DNA from: Mycobacterium pinniadriaticum | GTDB taxonomy: Bacteria > Actinomycetota > Actinomycetes > Mycobacteriales > Mycobacteriaceae | NCBI RefSeq assembly: GCF_026242045.1 | Contig: NZ_JAPJDO010000009.1 | Location: forward strand, 1 to 64,000 | Direction: 5' to 3' | Length of the DNA: 64,000 bases | In this document: piece by piece, positions 1 through 8,631 of the stretch | Layout: every line of letters begins with the position of its first letter | Position numbering within the stretch: position 1 is the stretch's first letter | Position numbers and translations under genes: made by a program | Notes under the pieces: generated by a model | Database searches by the model: none | The model's input: only the letters and a program-made list of their open reading frames with translations | Told to the model about the DNA's origin: nothing

Positions 1-2
1 CC

Positions 3-62
3 ACCACCGTGCGCCGTCACGAAGAAGAAATCCGCCGCCTACGAAAAGCAAAACCTGACTGA
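3..62 (+). CDS. 3' end of an unidentified gene running in from the left edge
   Basis: An open frame enters from the left edge and stops with TGA at 60-62. Only 19 residues are visible, ending in EEEIRRLRKAKPD, a charged stretch that could be the end of a coiled coil. It is in a different frame from the IS21 fragment that follows and is separated from it by about 46 bases. It may be the tail of another mobile-element protein next to which the IS21 fragment was truncated, but nothing in the visible part identifies a family. Confidence 0.3.
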   Translation, partial: TTVRRHEEEIRRLRKAKPD

Positions 63-108
63 AGACCCACCTTCAACAGCAGAAACCGCACCAAGATTAG
101 CCGGATAA

Positions 109-888
109 CCGAAGGACAAACCCCGCATCGAGCGGCCGATGCCCTACATTCGGGACTCGTTCTTCGCCGGCCGCGAGTTCACCTCGCTGGCACAGATGCA
201 GGCCGAGGCGATCAGGTGGTCCACTGAGGTATACGGGGTCCACAAGCACCGCGGCCTGGATGGGCAGACACCGGCATCGGTGTTCGCCGCGATCGAACGT
301 GATGCACTGATGCCGTTGCCGCCCAGAGCGTTTGAGTCGGTTGTCTACTCGATCGGGCGGGTCGCCGCGGATTGCCACGTCAAGTCCGGCAAGGCGCTGT
401 ACTCAGTGCCGTGGCGGCTGATCGGCCAGCAGGTCACCGCCCGCACCGCTGGTGACGTCGTGCAGATCTTCCACAGCGGGACCGTGGTCGCGACCCACGT
501 GCTGCACCTGTCGGGCCGCTCGACGAACTTCGAGCACTACCCGCCACACAAGATCGCCCACACCCTGCGCACCGTGACGTGGTGTCGCACCCAGGCCGAG
601 CAGATCGGGCCCGGCGCCGTCGCGGTCGTCGCCGAACTGTCCACGGTCAACGCCATCCACCGGCTCCGCGCCATCCAGGGGATCATCCGCCTGCGCGAGA
701 AGTACGGCGATTGCCGCCTGGACGCGGCCTGCACACGAGCACTGCAAGTCGGGGACCCCAGCTACCGCACCGTCAAAGGCATCCTGGTCGCCGGCACCGA
801 AGCAGACCAGGACCCGCCCGCAGTCGTCCCAGCACCACCGGCGATGCTGCGCGGACCTGACGCGTTCGACACCGACCTCAGCGCCTGA
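109..888 (+). pseudogene. istA: IS21-family transposase IstA, 5'-truncated
   Basis: The frame encodes only the C-terminal part (about 259 residues) of an IS21-type DDE transposase, whose usual length is about 500 residues. It opens directly after a TAA at 106-108, and the first recognisable block is IERPMPYIRDSFF. Its Glu corresponds to the third catalytic acid of the DDE triad, so both catalytic Asp residues are missing. The C-terminal Mu-transposase-type beta domain follows (YSVPWRLIGQQVTAR, FHSGTVVATH). The stop at 886-888 is followed after 50 bases by istB, the normal IS21 order. There is no usable start codon before the conserved block (the first ATG is at 139), so the copy is almost certainly inactive. 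The break with unrelated sequence at about 105-112 marks the truncation point. Confidence 0.9.
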
Positions 889-938
889 GCGCACCAAAAC
901 CACTCCACTGCAACCACTTCGACTCCAAGGACATTGTC

Positions 939-1694
939 ATGACAATTCACGATCCCAGCCTGCGGGCCGCACTGAAGACCCTCAAACTGACCGGCATGCT
1001 CGATACCCTCGACGCCCGCCTGGCCCAAACCCGCGACGGGAAACTCGGACACCTGGAATTCCTGCAGGTGCTCTGCGAAGACGAAATCGCCCGCCGCGAG
1101 ACCGCCGCCCTGGCCCGACGGGTCCGCCGCGCCCGCTTCGAACAGCACAACACTTTCGAGGACTTCGACTTCACCGTCAGCCCCAAGCTCCCTGCTGCGA
1201 TGCTGCGCGACCTGGCCGCGCTGCGCTGGCTCGACGCCGGCGAGTCGGTCATCCTCTACGGTCCCGTCGGCGTCGGGAAAACCCGTGTGGCACAAGCACT
1301 CGGGCACCAAGTAGCCCGCCGCGGCGGAGACATCCGCTTCGTCAAATGCTCCCGCATGCTCGCCGACCTCGCCGGCGGCCACGCCGACCGCACAATCGGA
1401 CAACGCATGCGCGAATACACCCGCCCCCTGGTCCTGATCGTCGACGATTTCGCGATGCGCGAGCACACCCCCACCCAAAGCGACGACCTCTACGACCTGG
1501 TCTCCGACCGCGCCATCGCCGCCAAGCCCCTGATCCTGACCAGCAACCGGGCCCCGAAGGACTGGTACCCGCTGTTTCCGAACCCGGTCGTGGCCGAATC
1601 GCTGCTCGACCGACTGATCAACACCAGCCACCAAGTCCTCATGGACGGCCCGTCCTACCGACCCCGGAAACGACCCGGCACCAAGACCACCTGA
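939..1694 (+). CDS. istB: IS21-family ATPase IstB
   Basis: This is a 251-residue AAA+ ATPase helper of IS21 transposition, which in the family binds DNA and stimulates IstA. A short N-terminal helical domain is followed by Walker A GPVGVGKT (108-115), Walker B LVLIVDD (164-170) and a sensor region around LTSNRAP (200-206). The length is normal for the family and no frameshift is seen. The ATG at 939 has an AAGGAC sequence about 8 bases upstream. It lies 50 bases downstream of the truncated istA and just before the right end of the element. It looks intact but has no functional partner within this copy. Confidence 0.95.
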   Translation: MTIHDPSLRAALKTLKLTGMLDTLDARLAQTRDGKLGHLEFLQVLCEDEIARRETAALARRVRRARFEQHNTFEDFDFTVSPKLPAAMLRDLAALRWLDAGESVILYGPVGVGKTRVAQALGHQVARRGGDIRFVKCSRMLADLAGGHADRTIGQRMREYTRPLVLIVDDFAMREHTPTQSDDLYDLVSDRAIAAKPLILTSNRAPKDWYPLFPNPVVAESLLDRLINTSHQVLMDGPSYRPRKRPGTKTT

Positions 1695-1739
1695 CACCCA
1701 CTTCAGCGGTTCGCTACGCTCACCGCAGCAGCGCCTGAA

Positions 1740-1790
1740 CCTGGGGAATTACGTGACGGCAGCCCCTGGGGAATTACGTGACCGTGGACA
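1740..1790. repeat. IS21 right end with two internal direct repeats
   Basis: The 18-base string CCTGGGGAATTACGTGAC occurs at 1740-1757 and again at 1765-1782, 25 bases apart. It is followed by CGTGGACA, ending in CA at 1790. IS21-family ends characteristically carry multiple terminal repeats and finish in CA, so 1790 is the best estimate of the right end. The matching left end is absent because the element is truncated before 109. Confidence 0.75.
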
Positions 1791-2015
1791 GCCGAACATT
1801 ACTGTCGACCAACAACTTCAGCTGGCAGACGACTGCACCCTTATGACCTGGTCGGCGACCGCGATCTAATGGCGACATCGGTTCGGATGGATCGACGGTG
1901 TACAAGACCGTGCCGGTGTCGCTGGATTTCGCGGCGCTGTGGCGAGGCGGTAGCATTCAATCCTGCCGTTGTCGTGTCTGCGTTTGGCCTGCTCTACTGA
2001 ACAAGCGGCCGGTAG
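1791..2015. other. gene-free spacer after IS21
   Basis: There are 225 bases between the IS21 right end and the stop of the secreted-protein gene. One plus-strand frame around 1890-1960 reads as protein-like (…YKTVPVSLDFAALWRGG…) but has no start and no recognisable family, so it may be a gene remnant. I see no RNA gene or convincing terminator. Confidence 0.35.
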
Positions 2016-2540
2016 TTAGAGGGTCGCGGAGGTTGGCCCTACACTGACAGTGATGCTGTGCGGAGGAGTCCCACCGATCGCCCAAGCGGTACCCGTTGCG
2101 GTGTAGACCGCGCCGGACCGCGCTGGTGTGAACGTCACTTGGGCTGCGTTCCAGGCAAACTCCGTCCCGCACTGCGTCTGAACTCCTTCAGTTGCGACAC
2201 AGACAGTGACTCGAGTCGGCTGGATTGACCCGCGACAGGATCGGACGGACAAAGTGGCCGTCACGGCCGCACCGCCCATGGGAAGTTCGATCCGTTGCGG
2301 CAGAGTCAGGGTGTAGGAGCACGTCAGGTCCTGTGCTTCATCGGGTGCTGCGGAAACCGTTGCCGGGTAAGCGAACATGACCGTCAACACGGCAGTGGCG
2401 GCTATCGAGGCACGTAGGTTGCTGGATCGGACACCGGGGCTGCTCGCTCTCTTCGATTGTTGGCCGACTGCCGTAGTGATAGCGGCCCGAGTGAAATTAC
2501 GCCTATCCACCCCACGCCCTCTCTCTGTGCCGATGGTCAA
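2016..2540 (-). CDS. putative secreted protein of unknown function
   Basis: The frame encodes up to 174 residues. The hydrophobic stretch ASIAATAVLTVMFAYPATVSA ends in a signal-peptidase-like site before APDE, so the product is probably exported. The mature part is about 105 residues, rich in Thr/Val/Ser, with five Cys that could form disulfides. It looks like a small beta-rich domain. The farthest start is TTG at 2540; GTG at 2510 would give a shorter N-region, and neither has a clear ribosome-binding site, so the start is unsettled. It is divergent from the acyl-CoA ligase gene and shares its roughly 100-base promoter region. No family was recognised. Confidence 0.6.
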   Translation of the reverse strand: MTIGTERGRGVDRRNFTRAAITTAVGQQSKRASSPGVRSSNLRASIAATAVLTVMFAYPATVSAAPDEAQDLTCSYTLTLPQRIELPMGGAAVTATLSVRSCRGSIQPTRVTVCVATEGVQTQCGTEFAWNAAQVTFTPARSGAVYTATGTAWAIGGTPPHSITVSVGPTSATL

Positions 2541-2575
2541 CGACTTCGCTGCTACGAGCGCGCCCCCGATCCCGG

Positions 2576-2606
2576 ACTATACAGTTCAAAGATCAAACTA
2601 TATAGT
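2576..2606. promoter_or_regulatory. paired near-palindromic operator candidates in the island promoter
   Basis: ACTATACAGT (2576-2585) and the perfect 10-base palindrome ACTATATAGT (2597-2606) differ at one position and are spaced 21 bases apart, two helical turns. They sit in the divergent region between the secreted-protein gene and the acyl-CoA ligase, 34 bases before the ligase start. This is the arrangement expected for a dimeric repressor of the operon. No regulator gene lies in the island, so the protein that binds is unknown. Confidence 0.45.
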
Positions 2607-2639
2607 GACGGCGTTCTTGTTTGAGTGGAGAGGTCTGGT

Positions 2640-4088
2640 GTGACGAGCTGGCTGGGCATGGTCACTGCGGCTTATGACAGTGATCGTCCGAAGGTTGCGT
2701 CCGAAGGATCGACGATGTCCGGACGAGAGCTGCTTAGTCGTGCTGCGGCGGCCGCCGACTGGCTCGATGATCTTGACATCCCAGTCGGAGGATATGTCCC
2801 CGCACTGATTTCGAACCGCGCGGACTCGCTGGCGCTACTCATCGGCGCCGTTGGATCGGGCAGAGTACTCGCCCCGTTGGGACCCCGACTAACACCGCGC
2901 GAGATCGCGCAGTGCGCAGGCCCACTCGGAGTCGGGGTGATCGTGGCCGAGCAACAGGCGAGCGAGGTCGCCGCGCGGGTTGCTCGCGATATCGGCTGCG
3001 CCGCCGCGACGCTCCCACCCCTCCCCGAGAGCGGGCGAAAGCTCTGGACCAGCCAGGCCGAGAACGACCCGGTGATCTTGATACACACCTCGGGCACCAC
3101 TGGGATGCCGAAACCTGTGCTCTACCGCGACCGCCATGTATTGAGGCGAGCGTTGGTGAGTTCGCAGCTCATGGAACTCAGCGAGCGAAGCACCTATCTG
3201 ACCGCTTCGCCCTTCCATCATGTCGGCGGTGTCGGGAACCTTCTTGTGGGGCTGGCAGTAGGCGCCACTCTCGTACCCTTTCCGCGATTCAGAGTTCAAG
3301 CGTGGCGAGCTCTGGCTAATGTGGCCGTCACACATGCACAACTCGTCCCGACAATGATCGAAATGCTGCTGGAATCGGGCGAACTTCGCGCAGGGACGTT
3401 GCAGGTAATCCAGTACGGTGCTGCACCGATTCATCCGGATACCCTCCGCCGGACGGTCGAGACGGTGCCGAACGTGCGGCTGTTGAACATGTTCGGTCAA
3501 ACCGAAGGAAGTCCAATTACTTACCTCAGTCCGGAAGACCATCGGCGCGCCGTTGCGGGTGAGACAAGCCTGCTGTCGTCGGTCGGACGTGCTGTGCCCG
3601 GAGTAGAGCTACGTATTCAGGATCCGGATGTCAATGGGCTCGGTGAAGTCCTCGCTCGTGCTGAGCACTTCGTGCATGTCGACGACGAGGGGTGGCTTCA
3701 CACCGGTGACATAGGGAGGTTAGCGGCGGACGGCTATCTATACCTGCGCGGTCGTCTTGGCGACAAGATCGTCCGTGGCGGTGAAAATGTGTATCCGATC
3801 GAGGTCGAACAGGTGCTCGCGAAGCATCCCGGCGTCGCGGATGTGGCTGTTATCGGGGTGCCAGACCGACGTCTCGGCGAGACGGTCAAGGCATTCGTAG
3901 TTGCGGCCGATCAAACTGACCCCCCTTCGCCAGACTCCTTGCGGGCCTTTGCCCGTGAGCACCTTGCTGGGTTCAAAGTTCCGAGCGACTGGGAATTCGT
4001 TACCTCACTTCCTCGGAATCATGCGGGGAAGATAATGCGCCGCCTACTTTCCGAAGGCAGCGCCACTCGTTCCCCGTCAAATCCATAA
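2640..4088 (+). CDS. acyl-CoA ligase, AMP-forming (ANL superfamily)
   Basis: The product is a 482-residue adenylating enzyme expected to activate a carboxylic acid as its CoA thioester. Visible motifs are the P-loop HTSGTTGMPKP (about 149-159), GQTEGSP in the central core, the hinge-region LHTGDIG, the KIVRGGENVYPIE segment, and the C-terminal catalytic-lysine region NHAGKIMRR. The GTG at 2640 is preferred over the in-frame GTG at 2625 because GGAGAGG (2627-2633) lies six bases ahead of it. It is first in a co-directional run with two crotonases, a MaoC hydratase, a kinase-like protein and an LLM enzyme. The order suggests activation of an acid that is then processed by hydration or hydrolysis. 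At 482 residues it is shorter than typical long-chain FadD. The substrate is unknown. Confidence 0.9.
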   Translation: MTSWLGMVTAAYDSDRPKVASEGSTMSGRELLSRAAAAADWLDDLDIPVGGYVPALISNRADSLALLIGAVGSGRVLAPLGPRLTPREIAQCAGPLGVGVIVAEQQASEVAARVARDIGCAAATLPPLPESGRKLWTSQAENDPVILIHTSGTTGMPKPVLYRDRHVLRRALVSSQLMELSERSTYLTASPFHHVGGVGNLLVGLAVGATLVPFPRFRVQAWRALANVAVTHAQLVPTMIEMLLESGELRAGTLQVIQYGAAPIHPDTLRRTVETVPNVRLLNMFGQTEGSPITYLSPEDHRRAVAGETSLLSSVGRAVPGVELRIQDPDVNGLGEVLARAEHFVHVDDEGWLHTGDIGRLAADGYLYLRGRLGDKIVRGGENVYPIEVEQVLAKHPGVADVAVIGVPDRRLGETVKAFVVAADQTDPPSPDSLRAFAREHLAGFKVPSDWEFVTSLPRNHAGKIMRRLLSEGSATRSPSNP

Positions 4089-4121
4089 GTCGCAAAGACA
4101 TGATCTCAAAGGATTGACACC

Positions 4122-4913
4122 ATGACTGAAAAGCAGACTGTCCGTTACGAAGTGGCCGCAGGTGTCTGCACACTCACGTTCAATCGGCCGGACCGTAACA
4201 ATGCCTGGAGTATCTCGATGGAGCAGGCGTATTATGCGGGGCTGGACAGGGCGGCAGTCGACGACGACGTTCGGGTCATCATCGTGACCGGAGAAGGAAA
4301 GTCATTCTGTCCCGGCTTGGACAAGGCGATCCTCGACGAAATAAGATCTGGTTCGACGTTCGCAGACAACCGCCGTCCAGCGACCGTCGCCACCACGATT
4401 CCAAAGCCCGTGATCGCGGCCATCAATGGTGGATGTGCCGGTGTCGGAATGGTGCAGGCAACTCTCTGCGATCTACGGTTCGCCGCAGCGGGAGCAAAGT
4501 TGAGCTGGGCCTTCTCACGGCGGGGTTTACCTGCGGAAGATGGCTCCTCCTGGACGCTGGCACGTCTCGTCGGGCACGGGCGTGCGATGGATCTGCTCCT
4601 TTCCGGACGAGTCTTCACAGCCGAGGAGGCCTACGAAATGGGTCTGGTTCAGCGGCTTTTCGAACCCGATGAGCTGTTGGCTCGGACGATGGACTACGCA
4701 TCTGATCTCGCACGGAACGTGTCCCCGACCGCGATGGCTATGGTCAAGCACCAGCTTTGGAGCGACTGGGATACGTCTTTGGAGAACTCACGGGTGCGGG
4801 CTCAGCAGCTTCTACCGATCGCCAAGCGGCAACCCGATTTCCAGGAAGGTGTGCGCAGCCTCGTTGAGAAGCGACCGCCTGAGTTCGCTCCATACCGCAC
4901 GGTTTACTTTTGA
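4122..4913 (+). CDS. enoyl-CoA hydratase/isomerase family protein
   Basis: This 263-residue crotonase-fold protein lies 33 bases after the acyl-CoA ligase. The CoA-binding and oxyanion-hole segments are visible in the N-terminal half ([21 protein letters not shown]) and at [10 protein letters not shown] (about 105). The catalytic-loop region reads [14 protein letters not shown], so the classical hydratase Glu pair is not obvious and one position is substituted. The reaction could therefore be isomerisation, hydrolysis or retro-aldol cleavage rather than simple hydration. The C-terminal helices end in [11 protein letters not shown]. Its position in the operon implies action on the CoA ester made by the ligase. 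Confidence 0.85.
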   Translation: MTEKQTVRYEVAAGVCTLTFNRPDRNNAWSISMEQAYYAGLDRAAVDDDVRVIIVTGEGKSFCPGLDKAILDEIRSGSTFADNRRPATVATTIPKPVIAAINGGCAGVGMVQATLCDLRFAAAGAKLSWAFSRRGLPAEDGSSWTLARLVGHGRAMDLLLSGRVFTAEEAYEMGLVQRLFEPDELLARTMDYASDLARNVSPTAMAMVKHQLWSDWDTSLENSRVRAQQLLPIAKRQPDFQEGVRSLVEKRPPEFAPYRTVYF

Positions 4914-4968
4914 TCGTTGGATCAGGAGTTCCTCCGCATCGACTGGCCCGACAATCCCGGAGAAGAGA

Positions 4969-5793
4969 ATGACCGAGTACGCCACGGAGTTCCCGAGCTT
5001 GAAGTTCGACCGCCCAGACCATGGGGTCTTGCGCGTTGTCCTCGACGCACCGAACCTCAACGCGGTAGGGCCGCAAATGCATCGCGATCTAGCCGACGTC
5101 TGGCCGGTAATAGACCGAGACCCAACGGCGCAAGTTGTTCTCGTTCAGGGCGCAGGGAAAGCCTTTTCCGCCGGCGGTACGTTCGACTCGATTGAGCAGA
5201 TGGCCGCGCAACACACCGTTCGCGCACGGGTGATGCGGGAGGCGCGAGACATGGTCTACGGGATGATCAACTGCTCAAAACCTGTGGTTTCCGCGATCAC
5301 CGGGCCAGCGGTTGGTGCCGGCCTTGTCATCGCGATGATGGCCGACATCTCTGTCGCAGGCCGCACGGCGCGTATCGTAGATGGTCACACACGCCTCGGC
5401 GTGGCCGCAGGTGACCACGCAGCGATCTGTTGGCCGCTGCTCTGCGGCATGGCGAAGGCCAAGTATTACTTGCTGACATGCGAGCCGCTGACCGGTGAAG
5501 AAGCGGAGAGAATCGGCCTTGTCTCGAAGTGCGTCCCGGATGATGAGGTGGAATTGGTCGCGGGAGACATCGCTCGCCAACTCGCCTCTGGTTCCGCACA
5601 TGCCATCAGAGGAACTAAGTATGCGCTGAACAACTGGTATCGCTCGGCCGGGCCGATCTTCGATGCCGCGCTCGGCCTGGAGTTCTTCGGCTTCGGCGGA
5701 CCAGATGTGGTCGAAGGACTGACGTCGCACCGGGAGAAGCGCAAACCCAACTTTGCCGTGCTGAACGACGCGCCGACTCCGCCATCGGGCTAA
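4969..5793 (+). CDS. second enoyl-CoA hydratase/isomerase family protein
   Basis: This is a 274-residue crotonase homologue, the second in tandem. Landmarks are [14 protein letters not shown] near the N-terminus, the [13 protein letters not shown]oA loop, the oxyanion-hole segment [13 protein letters not shown], and a C-terminal HREKRKPNF tail. The ATG at 4969 follows CGGAGAAGAGA, a good ribosome-binding site. In-frame codons upstream run back into the first crotonase gene and are not used. It is clearly divergent from the preceding crotonase rather than a recent duplicate. The two could catalyse successive steps or form a heteromer, but the sequence alone does not decide this. Confidence 0.85.
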   Translation: MTEYATEFPSLKFDRPDHGVLRVVLDAPNLNAVGPQMHRDLADVWPVIDRDPTAQVVLVQGAGKAFSAGGTFDSIEQMAAQHTVRARVMREARDMVYGMINCSKPVVSAITGPAVGAGLVIAMMADISVAGRTARIVDGHTRLGVAAGDHAAICWPLLCGMAKAKYYLLTCEPLTGEEAERIGLVSKCVPDDEVELVAGDIARQLASGSAHAIRGTKYALNNWYRSAGPIFDAALGLEFFGFGGPDVVEGLTSHREKRKPNFAVLNDAPTPPSG

Positions 5794-5845
5794 CGCGCCG
5801 CGTCGGCCCACCACCCCAACTAGTTGATCGATCTGGAGATTGTTC

Positions 5846-6364
5846 GTGGACAAGAATGTACCGGCCAGCCCTCGCTCCGATGAAGTTGAACCGTTCGTCA
5901 AGGGCCTCACATGGGAAGAAATGCGAGTGGGTCAACGGTTCAAGACCGCGCGGCGAACGATCACCGAGACCGACCTTGTCAACTTCGTGACCTGGGGCGG
6001 CTTCACAGAGCCCTTGTTCTGGGAGTCGACACACGCCGCCGAAGGCGGCTACACGGGGCGACTCGTTCCAGGAGCGTTGACCTACTGCGTCGCCGAGGGA
6101 CTTGTCCTGCAGACCAACGTATTACATGGCACGGGACTTGCCTTCATGGCCATGGAGTTGTATGTGCGCCAGCCAGTCTACGTTGGCGACACGATACATG
6201 CGATAGTCGAAGTAACTGAAAGTCGCGCCGCCAGATCTGGGGAACGCGGGGTTGTCACCAGCCGGATCAGCGTTCGCAACCAACGCGACGAAGAGGTGTT
6301 GACCTATGTACCGGTCAGGTTGATTCGCGGAAGCGACTTCAGAGATGCGGCGCCGCACTCTTGA
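5846..6364 (+). CDS. MaoC-like hot-dog dehydratase
   Basis: The product is 172 residues with a single hot-dog domain of the MaoC/R-hydratase type. It starts with the usual TWEEMRVGQRFKTARRTITETDL and continues through FTEPLFW and the RLVPGALTY stretch. Family members hydrate 2-enoyl-CoA to (R)-3-hydroxyacyl-CoA. The canonical Asp/His pair of the hydratase motif is not clearly present here, so a binding or thioesterase-like role remains possible. GTG at 5846 is chosen because GGAG (5835-5838) lies seven bases upstream; TTG at 5840 is too close. The stop codon lies inside the first unit of a 26-base tandem repeat. Confidence 0.8.
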   Translation: MDKNVPASPRSDEVEPFVKGLTWEEMRVGQRFKTARRTITETDLVNFVTWGGFTEPLFWESTHAAEGGYTGRLVPGALTYCVAEGLVLQTNVLHGTGLAFMAMELYVRQPVYVGDTIHAIVEVTESRAARSGERGVVTSRISVRNQRDEEVLTYVPVRLIRGSDFRDAAPHS

Positions 6365-6411
6365 GACGGAGCGTTCGGGGGAAGGCTTGAGACGGAGCGT
6401 TCGGGGGAAGG
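6360..6411 (+). repeat. perfect 26-bp tandem duplication
   Basis: A 26-base unit beginning CTTGAGACGGAGCGTTCG occurs at 6360-6385 and identically at 6386-6411. The first copy contains the TGA stop of the MaoC gene, and the second abuts the AAGGAAGGAAATG ribosome-binding site of the next gene. Two perfect copies indicate a recent slippage duplication that lengthened the intercistronic spacer. Confidence 0.95.
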
Positions 6412-6417
6412 AAGGAA

Positions 6418-7518
6418 ATGATGAACAACGTAATTGAAGTATCGGGGCCGAAACTTCCTGAGTCCCTCAAAGATGTGACCCCGGAATGGTTGTCGGGGGT
6501 CCTGTCAGGGGAACGGGGACGCGTCGTCGTCAAGTCAGTGACGATTGACAAAGAGGTACACGGCACGTCCACCATGGCCCGTCTAGCCCTTCAGTACGAC
6601 GATTCGACTGCCGCCGCGTCACTTCCCGATCGCTTGTGGGTGAAGGCGGGGTACGAACCCCATAGTGACGCTATGGGTCAGCTTGACCTGTACGCTGCCG
6701 AAGCTCGCTTTTACCGCGACTTGCGAGGAGAACTGCCGGTGAACGCGCCGCAGTGCTACTTCGCAGCCTGTGATGAATCGGCAAAGCGCGGGGTGATCTT
6801 GATCGAAGACCTCGATGGTCGCGGTGCCACCTTCGGCTACTCAACCCGTCCGGTCAGCATCGACACCATGCGAAAGATCTTGACTGGCTTGGCGCGGCTG
6901 CACGCGGCATGGTGGGCTGATCCAAAGTTGTGGGAACTCAGCTGGCTCCAGCTGCCCCTCGACTATGGCAGTCCCATGGAAGCCTACTTCCGGGCGCACA
7001 CGCCGGAAGTTGTCGCATCCTATCTCGATCGTCCCCGCGCTGCGGCAGTCCCCTGCAACATCGCCAACCCAAAAGCCCTCAATGACGCGTTGTGGGCCCT
7101 GCAGGCCTTGATGGCCTCTACGCCGTCCTGCCTCTTGCACGGCGACCCGCACATAGGCAACATGTTCTTCGAGAAGGACGGCACGCCAGGGCTGTTCGAC
7201 TGGCAGATCTTGCGCCGCGGACGCTGGGCGCACGATGTCACGTACGCCATCGTCACGGCACTCGATGTCGCCGATCGTCGAAACAGCGAAGAAGATTTGT
7301 TGAAGCACTATCTTGCTCAGCTTGAGGAATATGGCGTCGACGCACCCGATTTCGATGAGGCGTGGCTCGAGTACCGGCGCTACCTCGCCTGGGGCTTGAT
7401 GGTTTGGCTGGTGAATCCAGAGGATTTCCAGCCCGACGAGGTTAACGAACCGTATCTGACGCGATTCGCCATCGCAGCCGACGACCTCAAAATGTTCACT
7501 TCACTCGGCCTGGGGTGA
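6418..7518 (+). CDS. APH-family phosphotransferase-like protein
   Basis: This is a 366-residue protein-kinase-fold phosphotransferase of the aminoglycoside/ecdysteroid-kinase type. The catalytic loop HGDPHIGNMFF (about 239-249) carries the Asp base and metal-binding Asn. The DFG-equivalent is DWQIL about 15 residues later, and the N-lobe has LWVKAGYEP with a candidate ATP-binding Lys. Such kinases often sit beside acyl-CoA dehydrogenases and crotonases in mycobacterial lipid operons, where their substrate is unknown. The ATG at 6418 and the adjacent ATG at 6421 are both possible, with GGAAGG just ahead. It is fifth in the acyl-CoA operon. Confidence 0.8.
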   Translation: MMNNVIEVSGPKLPESLKDVTPEWLSGVLSGERGRVVVKSVTIDKEVHGTSTMARLALQYDDSTAAASLPDRLWVKAGYEPHSDAMGQLDLYAAEARFYRDLRGELPVNAPQCYFAACDESAKRGVILIEDLDGRGATFGYSTRPVSIDTMRKILTGLARLHAAWWADPKLWELSWLQLPLDYGSPMEAYFRAHTPEVVASYLDRPRAAAVPCNIANPKALNDALWALQALMASTPSCLLHGDPHIGNMFFEKDGTPGLFDWQILRRGRWAHDVTYAIVTALDVADRRNSEEDLLKHYLAQLEEYGVDAPDFDEAWLEYRRYLAWGLMVWLVNPEDFQPDEVNEPYLTRFAIAADDLKMFTSLGLG

Positions 7519-7593
7519 GGCCGGCTATGGTTCTCACTAGAGACCCGCGCCCAGAGTCCTCGCAAGGGTGGCCGTCATCAATGCCGGCATGAG

Positions 7594-8613
7594 GTGCCCA
7601 ACATCGCGCAGATCCGACGCCCACCTGAACCCGCCGCCTCGTCGGGAGTTGCGAACATCGAAAGTCGAATGGACAATAACGAGCCAAGATTGCCGACACC
7701 AAGGGTCGTAATCCGCACTCCGCGTGGTTCCCTGACCAGCGGAGCCTCCGCCCTGCGTGACTGGGTTGCTCGCGTCGAGATGACGCCAATCGAGGGCGTA
7801 TTCACCGGAGACCACATCAGCTTTCACAACGGCTCCGGCTATGAAGGACTCATCGAAGCTACGGCCGTGGTCGCTGCGAGCCAGCGGCTCACAGTATGGA
7901 CGGCGGTCTATCTGTTGGCGCTTCGCCACCCCGTTCCCGTTGCACGAGCGATTAGTTCGCTAGCGGCAGTTGCCAAGGATCGCTTCGTCTTCGGTGTCGG
8001 ACTCGGCGGCGAAGACCCCCATGAATTGGAGATCTGCGGAGTGGACCCGCATACACGCGGACGCCGACTTGACTCTCACCTCGCTGTCGTCAGGTCTCTC
8101 ATGGCTGGCGAGACGGTCAGCGTGCACGACGAATTCGTCGACATTCCCGAAGCCACCATCCGGCCGGTGCCAAATCCACCGGTACCCGTTCTGGTGGGTG
8201 GGCGCTCGGACGCGGCCTTACGCCGGGTCGCCCGCGACGCCGACGGGTGGATAGCGATATGGACCTCGGTCGAACGCGCCAGAGCGGCTCTGGCGACGAT
8301 TGCCGATCACGCTGCGGCATGCGGTCGGACACAGATACCAAACCGGAATGCGCTGATGGTGTGGTGCGGCTTCGGGCCGTCGCGCCAGCATGCCCAGTCA
8401 CTCGTCGCGCCGGTGATGGAAGATCTGTACAAGATTCCGTTCACCAGGTTCGAGCAGTATACACCGTGCGGAACACCGGAAGATGTGGCGGAAGCGATAG
8501 CTCCTTACCTCGAACTCGGTTTCGACGATGTGCTGCTGAACGGCGTCGCCGACGATCCGAGCAACTTGATCAAGCTGAGCGCCGAGGTTGCCACCATTCT
8601 CGGCGCACCGTAA
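7594..8613 (+). CDS. luciferase-like (LLM class) oxidoreductase
   Basis: This is a TIM-barrel bacterial-luciferase-like flavin/F420 oxidoreductase. Landmarks are FTGDHI near the N-terminus, RFVFGVGLGGEDPHE, the PVPVLVGGRSDAALRRVARDADGW segment, and a C-terminal GFDDVLLNG strand. Starting at GTG 7594 it is 339 residues. ATG at 7669 would give 314 and also keeps the whole barrel; neither has a strong ribosome-binding site. It ends the acyl-CoA operon and is followed immediately by a hairpin. The cofactor (F420 or FMN) cannot be decided from motifs I can see. Confidence 0.85.
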   Translation: MPNIAQIRRPPEPAASSGVANIESRMDNNEPRLPTPRVVIRTPRGSLTSGASALRDWVARVEMTPIEGVFTGDHISFHNGSGYEGLIEATAVVAASQRLTVWTAVYLLALRHPVPVARAISSLAAVAKDRFVFGVGLGGEDPHELEICGVDPHTRGRRLDSHLAVVRSLMAGETVSVHDEFVDIPEATIRPVPNPPVPVLVGGRSDAALRRVARDADGWIAIWTSVERARAALATIADHAAACGRTQIPNRNALMVWCGFGPSRQHAQSLVAPVMEDLYKIPFTRFEQYTPCGTPEDVAEAIAPYLELGFDDVLLNGVADDPSNLIKLSAEVATILGAP

Positions 8614-8615
8614 GC

Positions 8616-8631
8616 GTACCGTCTTCGGTAC
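8616..8631 (+). terminator. terminator-like hairpin after the island operon
   Basis: GTACCG-TCTT-CGGTAC forms a perfect 6-bp stem with a 4-base loop three bases after the LLM stop codon. It has no long U-tract, which is common for actinobacterial terminators. Confidence 0.5.

Larger units (their letters stand above)
109..1790 (+). mobile_element. IS21-family insertion sequence, left end missing
   Basis: This is the remnant of an IS21 element made up of the istA C-terminal fragment, intact istB and a right end with repeated terminal motifs. The left terminal repeats and about half of istA are gone. The boundary at about 109 is inferred from loss of IstA similarity. The right boundary is inferred from the terminal CA after the repeats. 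No target duplication can be tested with one end missing. Confidence 0.8.

Noticed and set aside
6360..6411. Possible CRISPR or minisatellite
   Set aside because: Only two units, directly abutting with no spacers; a simple tandem duplication.
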